DNA of 7,048 bases from Aquincola sp. (GCA_029884035.1 JAOUIM010000192.1:1-7048); one strand, 5' to 3'; counted from the stretch's first letter, positions 1 through 6,262 are shown. Translations and numbers: made by a program. The notes: a model not told the origin generated them from the sequence alone.

Positions 1-999
1 CTGTCGAACCATGGTGTCGATCGATATCGCCGTCCCAGCCGCAAGTCGCTGGCGCAGGAGCTGCGCGAGCGCAAGGAGCGCGAGGCCTACGCCCAGCGCC
101 AGATCAACGACCTGTGGCGCACCCTGCCCCGGCGCGCCGAGAAGGCGGGCGAGGCCTCCGAGAGCCGGCGCTTCCCGGAGGAGCCGCAGGAGAACCTGCT
201 GTACTTCATCGAGAAGAACGCGCCGCTGCTCGAGCCCTGGCAGCGCGAGATCGTGCGCATCGTGCGCAAGGTGTCGCAGTACTTCTACCCGCAGCGGCAG
301 ACGCAGGTCATGAACGAGGGCTGGGCCACCTTCTGGCACCACCGCATCCTCAACACGATGTACGACGACGGCCACCTGACCGACGGCGTGATGATCGAGT
401 GGCTGAAGTCGCACACGAACGTCGTGTACCAGCCGCGCGTGGGCGAGCGCGGGTACTCGGGGCTGAATCCCTACGCGCTCGGCTTCGCGATGTACACCGA
501 CCTGAAGCGCGTGTGCGAGAAGCCCACCGACGAGGACCGCGAGTGGTTCCCCGAGGTCGCGGGCAGGCCCTGGCTCGAGACGCTCGACCACGCGATGCGC
601 AACTTCAAGGACGAGAGCTTCGTCGGCCAGTTCCTCAGCCCGCGCCTGATGCGTGAACTGCGACTGTTCGCGATCACCGACGACGAGGACGAGGAGGAGC
701 TCGAGGTCAGCGCGATCCACGACGACGCGGGCTACCGCCGCGTGCGCGAATCCTTGTCACGCCAGTACGACCTCGGTTCGCGCGAGCCCAACATCCAGGT
801 CTGGAACGTCAACGTGCGCGGCGACCGTGCGCTCACGCTGCGCCACACCCAGCACAACAGCCGCCCGCTCGACGACTCCGCCGCCGAGGTGCTCAGGCAT
901 GTAGCGCGGCTGTGGGGCTTCCCGGTGCATCTGGAGAGCGTCGACGCCGATGGCGACGTGACGCAGCGCTGGGCGGTCGAGCCGAAGGTCGAGGACTGA
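1..999 (+). CDS. spoVR: SpoVR family protein, C-terminal part (5' end outside window)
   Basis: The reading frame is open from the first base, so the protein starts upstream of the window; 332 residues are visible before TGA at 997-999. The visible part opens with HGVDRYRRP, a hallmark of SpoVR/YcgB proteins. It continues with NEGWATFWHHRILN, then GLNPYALGFAMYTDL, EWFPEVAGRPWLETLDHAMR and a C-terminal domain containing QVWNVNVRGDRALTL. These match the family in order and spacing. E. coli YcgB is about 510 residues, so roughly the first third is missing. An acidic patch (DDEDEEELE) lies between the two visible regions. In Bacillus, SpoVR affects spore cortex formation. In non-sporulating Gram-negatives the gene usually follows prkA (yeaG) and yeaH and is tied to starvation or stationary phase; its biochemical activity is not settled. 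Those partners would lie left of this window. The ATG at 253 is internal and is not the start. The 3' end lies inside a long hairpin (981-1030). Confidence 0.95.
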   Translation: MSNHGVDRYRRPSRKSLAQELRERKEREAYAQRQINDLWRTLPRRAEKAGEASESRRFPEEPQENLLYFIEKNAPLLEPWQREIVRIVRKVSQYFYPQRQTQVMNEGWATFWHHRILNTMYDDGHLTDGVMIEWLKSHTNVVYQPRVGERGYSGLNPYALGFAMYTDLKRVCEKPTDEDREWFPEVAGRPWLETLDHAMRNFKDESFVGQFLSPRLMRELRLFAITDDEDEEELEVSAIHDDAGYRRVRESLSRQYDLGSREPNIQVWNVNVRGDRALTLRHTQHNSRPLDDSAAEVLRHVARLWGFPVHLESVDADGDVTQRWAVEPKVED

Positions 1000-1030
1000 G
1001 CGCAATGAGCGCTCAGTCTCGGCCTTCGGC
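981..1030. terminator. Long hairpin over the spoVR stop codon, possible bidirectional terminator
   Basis: The left arm is 981-1003 and the right arm 1009-1030, with loop AATGA at 1004-1008. Reading outward from the loop there are ten perfect pairs (994-1003 with 1009-1018), a bulged G at 993, three pairs (990-992 with 1019-1021), one G-T pair (989 with 1022), and eight perfect pairs (981-988 with 1023-1030). The left arm contains the last codons and the TGA of spoVR. No T-run follows on either strand, so it is not a textbook intrinsic terminator. It lies between convergent genes, which suggests a two-way transcription stop or an mRNA 3'-end stabiliser. The structure is directly visible; the function is inferred. 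Confidence 0.6.
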
Positions 1031-1053
1031 TGCGCCGTCATGTTGAACTCCCC

Positions 1054-1080
1054 CTGGCCCCCTCCGGGAGGGGGTTCCAG
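1054..1080. terminator. C/G-rich hairpin just past the lipoprotein gene, possible terminator or dispersed repeat
   Basis: The arms CCCCCTC (1058-1064) and GAGGGGG (1068-1074) enclose a CGG loop. Four more pairs, CTGG (1054-1057) with CCAG (1077-1080), follow across a two-base TT bulge at 1075-1076. It ends directly against the lipoprotein stop codon at 1081-1083 and lies between convergent genes. On the minus strand it would be the first structure after the stop. There is no T-run behind it. A flanking copy of the C-run (1050-1054) allows alternative pairing with the G-run. Terminator function is inferred from position. Confidence 0.45.
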
Positions 1081-2064
1081 TCAGAGCTTGTAGCCGTTCC
1101 AGAGCAGGCCGGGTGACACGACCGTCGACGTCGCCGCGCCGGCGGCCTGGAACTCGAGATCGAACGTCGTCGCACTTCGCGCGCGCAGGATCACCGCGTC
1201 GCCTGCGGCATCGCGCAGCGTGAGCACACCGCTGCCTGGCAGGGCACCGGCGGCGCTGCTGAAGACCGTGGGGGTACTGACGGCATAGACGTTGCCGCCG
1301 ACCGTGAGGGCACCATTAACGTCGAAGCTCGCTCCGGCGCTGCCGTACAGGCCGTAGACGTCGTGGTCGTAGGTCAGCGCCTGGCCCTGTTCGATGACGC
1401 TCGTGGCGAGATAGCTCAGGCGTTGGCGCGTCGCGCCGCCTTCGGGCCGGTACCAGATGCGAAACGAGCCCGATAGCGAGCCGAAGCCGAGCTCCGTGAA
1501 TCCGGCAAGCGTGAGCGACGCATCGAGCGCCGTGGGCTGCTGATTCGCGTCGAGCTCGATGGCGTTGACCGTGAACGCCAGCGAGCCCGTGACGGCGGGG
1601 AGCCCCATTTCGATGACGCAGGCGCTGAACAGGAAGGTCGCGCTGTCACCCGCGCTCAGCTTCTGGTTGTCGTCGGCATCATTGACGCTCAGCGTCACCG
1701 AGCCGCCGAAGTCGCACGCCAGGGTCTGCGACGTCACGGCCAGCGCCTGCTCGCGCGCGGCACTGGCGACCGCAAAGCGCAGCCAGCGGCCCGACAGCGC
1801 CGCGCCGATCGTGTGCGACTGTGGCGCCTCGCGCGCGGCCGATACACCGGGCACGCTGTCGTCGGCCCCGCTCATGACCGCGCGGGCCATCACGCCGGCA
1901 AAGCTCGCGGCATTGCCCGCGTTCACGTCCGAGCCGGCCGACGCAGTGCCGCTGCGCACCGCGGATGGCACGACCACCGCGGCCGACCCACCGTCACCAC
2001 CGCCGCCGCAGGCAACCACGGCCAGTGCCAGAACGGGCACGGCGAACCAACGATTCATGGTCAT
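1081..2064 (-). CDS. Predicted outer-membrane lipoprotein of unknown function
   Basis: This is a 327-residue protein whose family I cannot name. The N-terminus is a lipoprotein signal: MTMNRWF, a hydrophobic stretch, then the lipobox VVAC with Cys19 as the predicted lipidated residue. Gly follows at +2 (no Asp), which favours transfer to the outer membrane. A flexible Gly/Ala/Ser/Val-rich linker follows to about residue 65. The mature part has a Cys pair, C117 (LACDFGGS) and C149 (FSACV), bracketing an Asp-rich turn DADDNQKLSAGD at 129-140. The rest alternates short hydrophobic and polar stretches, as in beta-sandwich domains. A disulfide and a metal-binding turn are plausible but inferred. 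I chose the ATG at 2062-2064 because GGGAG lies six bases upstream; the frame stays open to 2334 but there overlaps the end of the dehydrogenase gene. The dehydrogenase lies 59 bases upstream on the same strand, so the two could share a transcript, although a weak terminator-like element lies between them. Confidence 0.85.
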   Translation of the reverse strand: MTMNRWFAVPVLALAVVACGGGGDGGSAAVVVPSAVRSGTASAGSDVNAGNAASFAGVMARAVMSGADDSVPGVSAAREAPQSHTIGAALSGRWLRFAVASAAREQALAVTSQTLACDFGGSVTLSVNDADDNQKLSAGDSATFLFSACVIEMGLPAVTGSLAFTVNAIELDANQQPTALDASLTLAGFTELGFGSLSGSFRIWYRPEGGATRQRLSYLATSVIEQGQALTYDHDVYGLYGSAGASFDVNGALTVGGNVYAVSTPTVFSSAAGALPGSGVLTLRDAAGDAVILRARSATTFDLEFQAAGAATSTVVSPGLLWNGYKL

Positions 2065-2070
2065 CGACTG

Positions 2071-2075
2071 CTCCC
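2071..2075 (-). promoter_or_regulatory. Ribosome binding site of the lipoprotein gene
   Basis: The minus strand reads GGGAG followed by six bases (CAGTCG) and then ATG at 2064. This spacing selects the first of two close Met codons, 2064 over 2058, and rules out the long upstream extension of the frame. Confidence 0.7.
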
Positions 2076-2077
2076 AG

Positions 2078-2107
2078 AAAAAGTATCGGCGCTGATCATG
2101 CCAGCGC
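2078..2107 (-). terminator. Weak terminator-like hairpin between dehydrogenase and lipoprotein genes
   Basis: On the minus strand, GCGCTG (2107-2102) pairs with CAGCGC (2094-2089) around a seven-base loop. Six bases later comes a run of five T (2082-2078). The stem is short and the T-run is set back, so this would be a leaky terminator or attenuator at best. It starts 17 bases after the dehydrogenase stop codon and ends just before the lipoprotein ribosome binding site. Confidence 0.35.
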
Positions 2108-2123
2108 GATCGATCGCCATCGT

Positions 2124-3539
2124 TTACAAGGCGAAGATCTTTCCCGGATTCATGATGTTCTTCGGGTCGAGCGAATGCTTGATCAGGCGCATCGTTGCGA
2201 CGGCGGCCGGCCCCGCCTCGTCGAGCAGATAGGGCATCTTGTGCAGGCCGATGCCATGCTCGCCGGTGCAGGTGCCCTCCAGGCGCAGCGCGCGCTGCAC
2301 CATCTTCACGTTCAGGTCTTCGACCGCCGCGCACTCGGCCGCGTCGTTCGGGTCCATCAGGTACGAGAGGTGGAAGTTGCCGTCGCCCACGTGGCCGACG
2401 ATCCAGTACGGGATGCGCGACGCCTCGGCCTCGGCCACGCTCTCATTGATGGCTTCGGCCAGGTGCGAGATCGGCACGCAGGTGTCGCTGCTCTGGCAGC
2501 GGCAGCCCGGACGCATCTGCAGCGCGGCGAAGTAGGACTGGTGACGCGCCGTCCACAGCCGGGTGCGCTCCTCCGGCGTGCGCGCCCACTCGAAGTCGGC
2601 GCCGCCATGCTCGCGTGCCACGCCCTGCACCGTGTCGGCCTGCTCGGCCACCGACGCGTCGCTGCCGTGGAACTCCATCAGCAGCATCGGCGCCTCGCGC
2701 AGCGCGAGCCTGGAATGCCGGTTCACCGCCCGGATCGCGTTGGCGTCGAGCAGCTCGCAGCGCGCTATCGGCACGCCCATCTGGATGATCGCGATCGTCG
2801 TCTGCACCGCCGCGTCGATGCTCGGGAAGAAGCACACCGCGGCGCTCACCGCCTCGGGCAGCGGATAGAGCTTGAGCGTGATCTCGGTCATCACGCCGAG
2901 CGTGCCTTCGCTGCCGACGAACAGGCGCGTCAGGTCGTAGCCGGCCGACGACTTGCGGGCCCGCGTGCCGGTGCGCATCACCTGGCCATCGGCGTTGACG
3001 ACCGTGAGCGCCAGCACGTTGTCCTTCATCGTGCCGTAGCGCACCGCATTGGTACCCGAAGCGCGCGTGGCGGCCATGCCACCGAGCGTCGCGTTGGCGC
3101 CCGGGTCGATCGGGAAGAACAGGCCCGTGTCCTTGATCTCGCGGTTGAGCTGCTCGCGCGTCACGCCGGCTTCGACCGTCACCGTCAGATCCTCGGCATT
3201 GATGCGCACGATGCGGTCCATGCGCGACAGGTCGATCGACACGCCGCCCTGTACCGCCAGCAGATGGCCCTCGAGCGACGAGCCGACGCCGAAAGGGATC
3301 ACCGGCACCGCGTGCGCCGCTGCCTGCGAGACGACGAACGCCACCTCCTCGGTGCTCTCGCAGAACACGACCGCTTCCGGCGGCGCCGCGTCGTAGACCG
3401 ACTCGCCGCGACCATGCTGGTCGCGCACGGCCGCTGCGGTCGAGCAGCGATCGCCGAAGCGCGCGCTCAGGGCCGCAAGCATCTCGGCGGGAACGAGCCG
3501 GCGTTCGACTCGAGGCAGCAGATCGTTCGGCGCATTCAT
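2124..3539 (-). CDS. FAD-linked D-2-hydroxyacid dehydrogenase (D-lactate/glycolate oxidase GlcD type)
   Basis: This 471-residue flavoprotein belongs to the vanillyl-alcohol-oxidase/PCMH fold family with D-lactate dehydrogenase (cytochrome; LDHD/Dld1) and GlcD. The family oxidises D-2-hydroxyacids to 2-oxoacids and passes electrons to the respiratory chain or another acceptor. The FAD domain shows PFGVGSSLEGH (82-92), DPGANATLGGMAATRASGTN (145-164), GYDLTRLF (200-207) and VGSEGTLGVMTEI (208-220). The C-terminal domain shows CVPISHL (354-360), GHVGDGNFH (382-390), TCTGEHGIG (423-431) and the typical ending LDPKNIMNPGKIF. The His residues of GHVGDGNFH and the Glu-His of GEHGIG form the metal and substrate site in this family. 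The length is normal and there is no signal peptide. The start at 3539 has GGAGG eight bases upstream; an open extension to 3770 overlaps the divergent gene and is not needed. The substrate cannot be fixed from sequence; D-lactate is most likely, with glycolate or D-2-hydroxyglutarate as alternatives. Confidence 0.93.
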   Translation of the reverse strand: MNAPNDLLPRVERRLVPAEMLAALSARFGDRCSTAAAVRDQHGRGESVYDAAPPEAVVFCESTEEVAFVVSQAAAHAVPVIPFGVGSSLEGHLLAVQGGVSIDLSRMDRIVRINAEDLTVTVEAGVTREQLNREIKDTGLFFPIDPGANATLGGMAATRASGTNAVRYGTMKDNVLALTVVNADGQVMRTGTRARKSSAGYDLTRLFVGSEGTLGVMTEITLKLYPLPEAVSAAVCFFPSIDAAVQTTIAIIQMGVPIARCELLDANAIRAVNRHSRLALREAPMLLMEFHGSDASVAEQADTVQGVAREHGGADFEWARTPEERTRLWTARHQSYFAALQMRPGCRCQSSDTCVPISHLAEAINESVAEAEASRIPYWIVGHVGDGNFHLSYLMDPNDAAECAAVEDLNVKMVQRALRLEGTCTGEHGIGLHKMPYLLDEAGPAAVATMRLIKHSLDPKNIMNPGKIFAL

Positions 3540-3547
3540 GGTGGAAA

Positions 3548-3552
3548 CCTCC
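3548..3552 (-). promoter_or_regulatory. Ribosome binding site of the dehydrogenase gene
   Basis: The minus strand reads GGAGG, eight bases before the ATG at 3539. It is a strong Shine-Dalgarno match and fixes the start well inside the longer open frame. Confidence 0.8.
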
Positions 3553-3571
3553 AAGGCGACGGCGCCGACGC

Positions 3572-3577
3572 ATTGTA
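3572..3577 (-). promoter_or_regulatory. Possible -10 element for the dehydrogenase gene
   Basis: TACAAT on the minus strand differs from TATAAT at one base and stands out in this GC-rich gap. It would place transcript starts about 25 bases before the ATG. No good -35 hexamer lies 16-18 bases upstream; TTGAAG is 21 bases away, so the promoter would be weak or activator-dependent. Confidence 0.35.
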
Positions 3578-3668
3578 GGTAGCATCGCGGGATGCAGCCT
3601 TCAAGCGCACTTCGTTCATGGTCTCCCAACGGGGCGGCCTTACCCTTCGGGCGCTCGGACAGGCACTG

Positions 3669-4253
3669 ATGGCCAACCGACTGACCCAGATCGCCACCCG
3701 CACTGGCGACGATGGCACCACCGGCCTGGGTGACGGCACGCGCACGCGCAAGGACACGCTGCGCGTGCATGCGATGGGTGATGTCGATGAGCTGAACTCG
3801 TCGCTGGGCGTGCTGCTGGCCGAGCCGTTACCCGATGACGTGCGCGCACTGCTCGTCGTGATCCAGCACGAGCTGTTCAACCTCGGCGGCGAGTTGTCGA
3901 TTCCCGGCTTCGAGTTGCTCAAGGCCGAGGCGGTGGCGCGGCTGGACGAGGCGCTCGCGCACTACAACGCAGCGCTGCCGCGGCTCGCGGAGTTCATCCT
4001 GCCCGCAGGCACGAGGAGCGCCGCGCTGGCGCATGTCAGCCGCACGATCGCGCGTCGCGCCGAACGCGCGGTGGTCGCGCTGGCGGCTGCTGAAGCCGTC
4101 AACGAGGCGCCGCGCCAGTACCTCAATCGCCTGTCGGACCTGCTGTTCGTGCTGGCGCGGGTGCTCAACCGCGCCAACCTCGACGGGCTCGGTGGCGACG
4201 ACGTGTACTGGAAGAGCGAGCGGCTGGCACGGCAGTGGCCTGACGGCACTTAA
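3669..4253 (+). CDS. ATP:cob(I)alamin adenosyltransferase, PduO type
   Basis: This 194-residue cytosolic enzyme is a homologue of bacterial PduO and human MMAB. It transfers the adenosyl group of ATP to reduced cobalamin to make adenosylcobalamin (coenzyme B12), the cofactor of methylmalonyl-CoA mutase and related enzymes. The N-terminal ATP loop is TRTGDDGTTGLGDG (10-23), followed by GDVDELNSSLG (37-47). The core helices carry FILPAG (109-114), RTIARRAER (125-133) and YLNRLSDLLFVLAR (151-164), all family signatures. Phe109 aligns with the Phe that displaces the lower cobalamin ligand in Lactobacillus PduO (alignment by eye). The length is typical for a stand-alone enzyme. I prefer the ATG at 3669, where homology begins (MANRLTQI) with a weak AGG five bases upstream; the ATG at 3618 would add 17 unmatched residues and has no ribosome site. 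It is divergent from the dehydrogenase gene and 59 bases upstream of the propeller gene. No corrinoid-synthesis gene is nearby. Family is sure; the symbol varies between annotations (pduO, cobO, btuR, mmaB). Confidence 0.95.
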   Translation: MANRLTQIATRTGDDGTTGLGDGTRTRKDTLRVHAMGDVDELNSSLGVLLAEPLPDDVRALLVVIQHELFNLGGELSIPGFELLKAEAVARLDEALAHYNAALPRLAEFILPAGTRSAALAHVSRTIARRAERAVVALAAAEAVNEAPRQYLNRLSDLLFVLARVLNRANLDGLGGDDVYWKSERLARQWPDGT

Positions 4254-4275
4254 CCCCGTCGGCGCGCGTCGCGCG
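4242..4275 (+). other. Two small hairpins at the end of the adenosyltransferase gene
   Basis: GACGG (4242-4246) pairs with CCGTC (4256-4260) across a nine-base loop that contains the TAA stop. CGCGC (4263-4267) pairs with GCGCG (4271-4275) across a GTC loop. Both are short and no T-run follows, so read-through into the propeller gene is likely. They may be chance products of high GC. Confidence 0.3.
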
Positions 4276-4282
4276 TATCACC

Positions 4283-4306
4283 CTCCATCGTCACTTCCCG
4301 ATGGAG
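4283..4306 (+). promoter_or_regulatory. Hairpin that buries the ribosome binding site of the propeller gene
   Basis: CTCCATCG (4283-4290) pairs perfectly with CGATGGAG (4299-4306) around the eight-base loop TCACTTCC. The right arm includes GGAG at 4303-4306, which is the Shine-Dalgarno site six bases before the ATG at 4313. If it forms in the mRNA, the structure would hold the ribosome site closed and lower translation, or make it depend on temperature, a factor or upstream translation. The pairing is visible; the regulatory role is inferred. Confidence 0.5.
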
Positions 4307-4312
4307 CCCGAC

Positions 4313-6232
4313 ATGCGCCACTGGCATCTTGCCGCCCTCGCTCTTGCATTGTGTGCAGCGCTGCCTGCCGCAGCGGTGGTCGCGCCGCGTGCCACGCTCA
4401 AGGCCTTTGCCAGCGAGCGGGAGTTCGATGACCTCCTGGCGCGCTGGCGCGAGTCGGCCCGCGCGCTGCAGGAGCGGCGTCGCGCGGAGAGCGCGACCGG
4501 CGCACTGTCTTCCATGGCGCCTGCCGTGCCGGCGGCAGCCGCCAAGGCGGCCGAGGCGGTGGCCGGCGCAACTGCGGCCGACAGCATCACGAACGTGCAG
4601 ACCGCCGGCGTCGACGAAGGCGGCATCGTCAAGCGCGCCGGCGATCACCTCGTGATCCTGCGCCGCGGGCGCCTTTTCACGGTGCGGGTGGGCGGCGACG
4701 AGCTCAGACCGATCGCGATGGCCGATGCCTACGCACCCGGCAGCGACCCGCGCGGCGCCTGGTACGACGAGATGCTGATCCACGAGCGCACCGTGGTCGT
4801 GATCGGCTACAGCTATGCGCGCGGTGGCACCGAGATCGGGCTGTTCGAGCTCGGCCGCGACGGCTCGCTCGCCTGGCGCGCCACGCACCACCTGCGCAGC
4901 CACGATTACTACTCGTCACGCAACTACGCGAGCCGCCTCATCGGCAGCAAGCTCGTGTTCTACACACCGATGCAGATCAACCCGTGGGCGCTCGAGCCCG
5001 CGCAGTTCATGCCGCAGTGGCGGCGATGGAACGCGGCGACGTCGGGTGACTGGCAGCGCATCCTGCCGGCCACGCGCATCTACCGCACCGACGACGAGAT
5101 CGATCCGATGGCCGGTGGGGCGGCGCTGCACACGGTCACCGAATGCGACCTCGCCCGGCCTGCCGACATGCGCTGCGAGTCGAGCGCGGTCCTCGGGCCA
5201 CCGGGCCGCGTGTTCTACGTCTCGGCCGGCAGCGTGTATGTGTGGACCACCGAGTGGCAGCGCCGTTCGCCCTGGGGGCGCCCGGCGCCCGAGGCGATGG
5301 CGCGAAGCGCGGTGTTCCGGCTGCCGCTCGACGGTGGCGCGCCCAGCGCGCTGAAGACCACGGGCAGCCCGATCGACCAGCTGTCATTCCTCGAGGACGA
5401 CGATGGCTACTTGAACGTGCTGCTGCGTGCCGGCGCGCGCGGGGAGGGCATGTGGAATGCCGAGCGCGGCCGCGGTGACCTGGCGCTGCTGCGCGTGCCC
5501 CTGTCCGAGTTCGACGATGGCCACCGTGCCGCGTCGCGCGGCGCGTACCAGCCCTTGCCGGGTCCCGCAGCGGGCGCGTTGCAGAACCGATTCGTCGGCG
5601 ACTGGCTGCTGTATGGCGCGCCCGGCCAGCGGCAAGCCTATGCGGTGCGCCCTGCCGGGCGCGGCGAGGCCCAAAGCCTGACGCTGGCGCACGGCGTCGA
5701 GCGCATCGAGGCAATGGGTCGCGATGCCGTGCTGGTCGGTAATGCCGGGAGCGACCTGCACTTCACGAGCGTGCGCCTGTCGTCGCGCCAGGCCGAACTC
5801 GCGGGCGGCTTCGTTCAGCCCGACGCCGCGCAGGGCGAGACGCGCACGCATGGCTTCTTCTACCGCGCGACGTCGCGTGACGAGGGCCTGCTCGGCCTGC
5901 CGATCGTCGGCCAGCGGCGTGGCGGCTCCGCGGCCTACCGAGGCGAATCCGCTGCGGTGATGTTCCTGCGCAGCCAATCGCTCGCGTTGCAGCCGGTGGG
6001 AGAACTGCGGGCGCGCGGCGGCGCGAATCAGAACGACCAGTGCCAGGCCAGCTGCGTCGATTGGTACGGCAACGCGCGGCCGATCTTCCTGGGTGAGCGC
6101 GTGATCGCGCTGATGGGCTACGAACTGGTCGAAGGGCGACTCGGCCGCAGCTGGCCAGGCAGCGAGCGCATCGACGAAGTGCGGCGCGTCAACTTCGCGC
6201 CGCAGCCGGTCGCGGCCTGGGGCCGCGACTGA
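4313..6232 (+). CDS. Secreted beta-propeller domain protein (COG4880 / Beta_propel family)
   Basis: This 639-residue protein has a Sec-type signal peptide: MRHWHL, a hydrophobic core of Leu and Ala, then PAAAVVAP with likely cleavage near residues 21-24. Cys14 is preceded by Leu, so there is no proper lipobox. A charged helical stretch (about 30-60, with LLARWRESARALQERRR) and an Ala-rich linker follow. TNVQTAGVDEGGIVK (93-107) is the signature that opens the propeller in COG4880 proteins, annotated as secreted proteins with a C-terminal beta-propeller distantly related to WD-40. The remainder has repeated short beta-strand patterns such as HLVILRRGRLFTVRV and RTVVVIGY. Two close Cys pairs, C278/C288 and C577/C581, could form disulfides after export. 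No catalytic residues are recognised and the family's function is unknown. The start at 4313 has GGAG six bases upstream; the in-frame ATG at 4301 overlaps that site and is rejected. It may be co-transcribed with the adenosyltransferase gene, but I know of no functional link. Confidence 0.85.
   Translation: MRHWHLAALALALCAALPAAAVVAPRATLKAFASEREFDDLLARWRESARALQERRRAESATGALSSMAPAVPAAAAKAAEAVAGATAADSITNVQTAGVDEGGIVKRAGDHLVILRRGRLFTVRVGGDELRPIAMADAYAPGSDPRGAWYDEMLIHERTVVVIGYSYARGGTEIGLFELGRDGSLAWRATHHLRSHDYYSSRNYASRLIGSKLVFYTPMQINPWALEPAQFMPQWRRWNAATSGDWQRILPATRIYRTDDEIDPMAGGAALHTVTECDLARPADMRCESSAVLGPPGRVFYVSAGSVYVWTTEWQRRSPWGRPAPEAMARSAVFRLPLDGGAPSALKTTGSPIDQLSFLEDDDGYLNVLLRAGARGEGMWNAERGRGDLALLRVPLSEFDDGHRAASRGAYQPLPGPAAGALQNRFVGDWLLYGAPGQRQAYAVRPAGRGEAQSLTLAHGVERIEAMGRDAVLVGNAGSDLHFTSVRLSSRQAELAGGFVQPDAAQGETRTHGFFYRATSRDEGLLGLPIVGQRRGGSAAYRGESAAVMFLRSQSLALQPVGELRARGGANQNDQCQASCVDWYGNARPIFLGERVIALMGYELVEGRLGRSWPGSERIDEVRRVNFAPQPVAAWGRD
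6207..6231. terminator. Hairpin over the propeller gene stop codon, possible bidirectional terminator
   Basis: GTCGCGGCC (6209-6217) and GGCCGCGAC (6221-6229) form nine perfect pairs around a TGG loop. A G-T pair (6208 with 6230) and a C-G pair (6207 with 6231) extend the stem into the TGA stop at 6230-6232. It lies 31 bases past the stop of the convergent DAHP synthase gene, so it could act on both transcripts. No T-run follows on either strand. Terminator function is inferred. Confidence 0.5.
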
Positions 6233-6262
6233 GGGCCGCATTCGGTCAAGGTGCCCCGGCGT

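Larger units (their letters stand above)
3540..3668. promoter_or_regulatory. Divergent intergenic region between dehydrogenase and adenosyltransferase genes
   Basis: These 129 bases separate two divergent genes and must carry the minus-strand promoter, and probably a plus-strand one. A -10-like TACAAT is visible for the minus strand. A small inverted repeat, GCATC (3582-3586) with GATGC (3591-3595), lies just upstream of it and could be an operator half-site pair or chance. I see no cobalamin riboswitch; the space before the adenosyltransferase is too short for one. No clear plus-strand promoter can be read. Confidence 0.5.

Noticed and set aside
2065..2334. N-terminal extension of the lipoprotein to 2334
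   Set aside because: It would overlap the end of the dehydrogenase gene and move the lipoprotein signal 90 residues inward. The inner start has its own ribosome site.
1965..3578. Long plus-strand open frame of 537 codons opposite the dehydrogenase
   Set aside because: It runs antisense to a gene with clear FAD-oxidase motifs. Its His/Arg/Ala-rich composition is typical of the shadow frame of a GC-rich gene and shows no domain.
3553..3668. Cobalamin riboswitch before the adenosyltransferase
   Set aside because: The space is too short for a B12 riboswitch and I could not find a B12-box-like core.
3540..3770. N-terminal extension of the dehydrogenase to the codon at 3770
   Set aside because: The added 77 residues have no family match, cross the divergent gene's start, and the strong GGAGG lies at the inner start.
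4250..4903. Minus-strand open frame opposite the start of the propeller gene
   Set aside because: It overlaps the signal peptide and signature region of the real gene and has low-complexity Arg/Ala/Gly composition.
5384..6241. Minus-strand open frame opposite the propeller gene
   Set aside because: It is the reverse shadow of the propeller gene, with no ribosome site, signal or recognisable motif.
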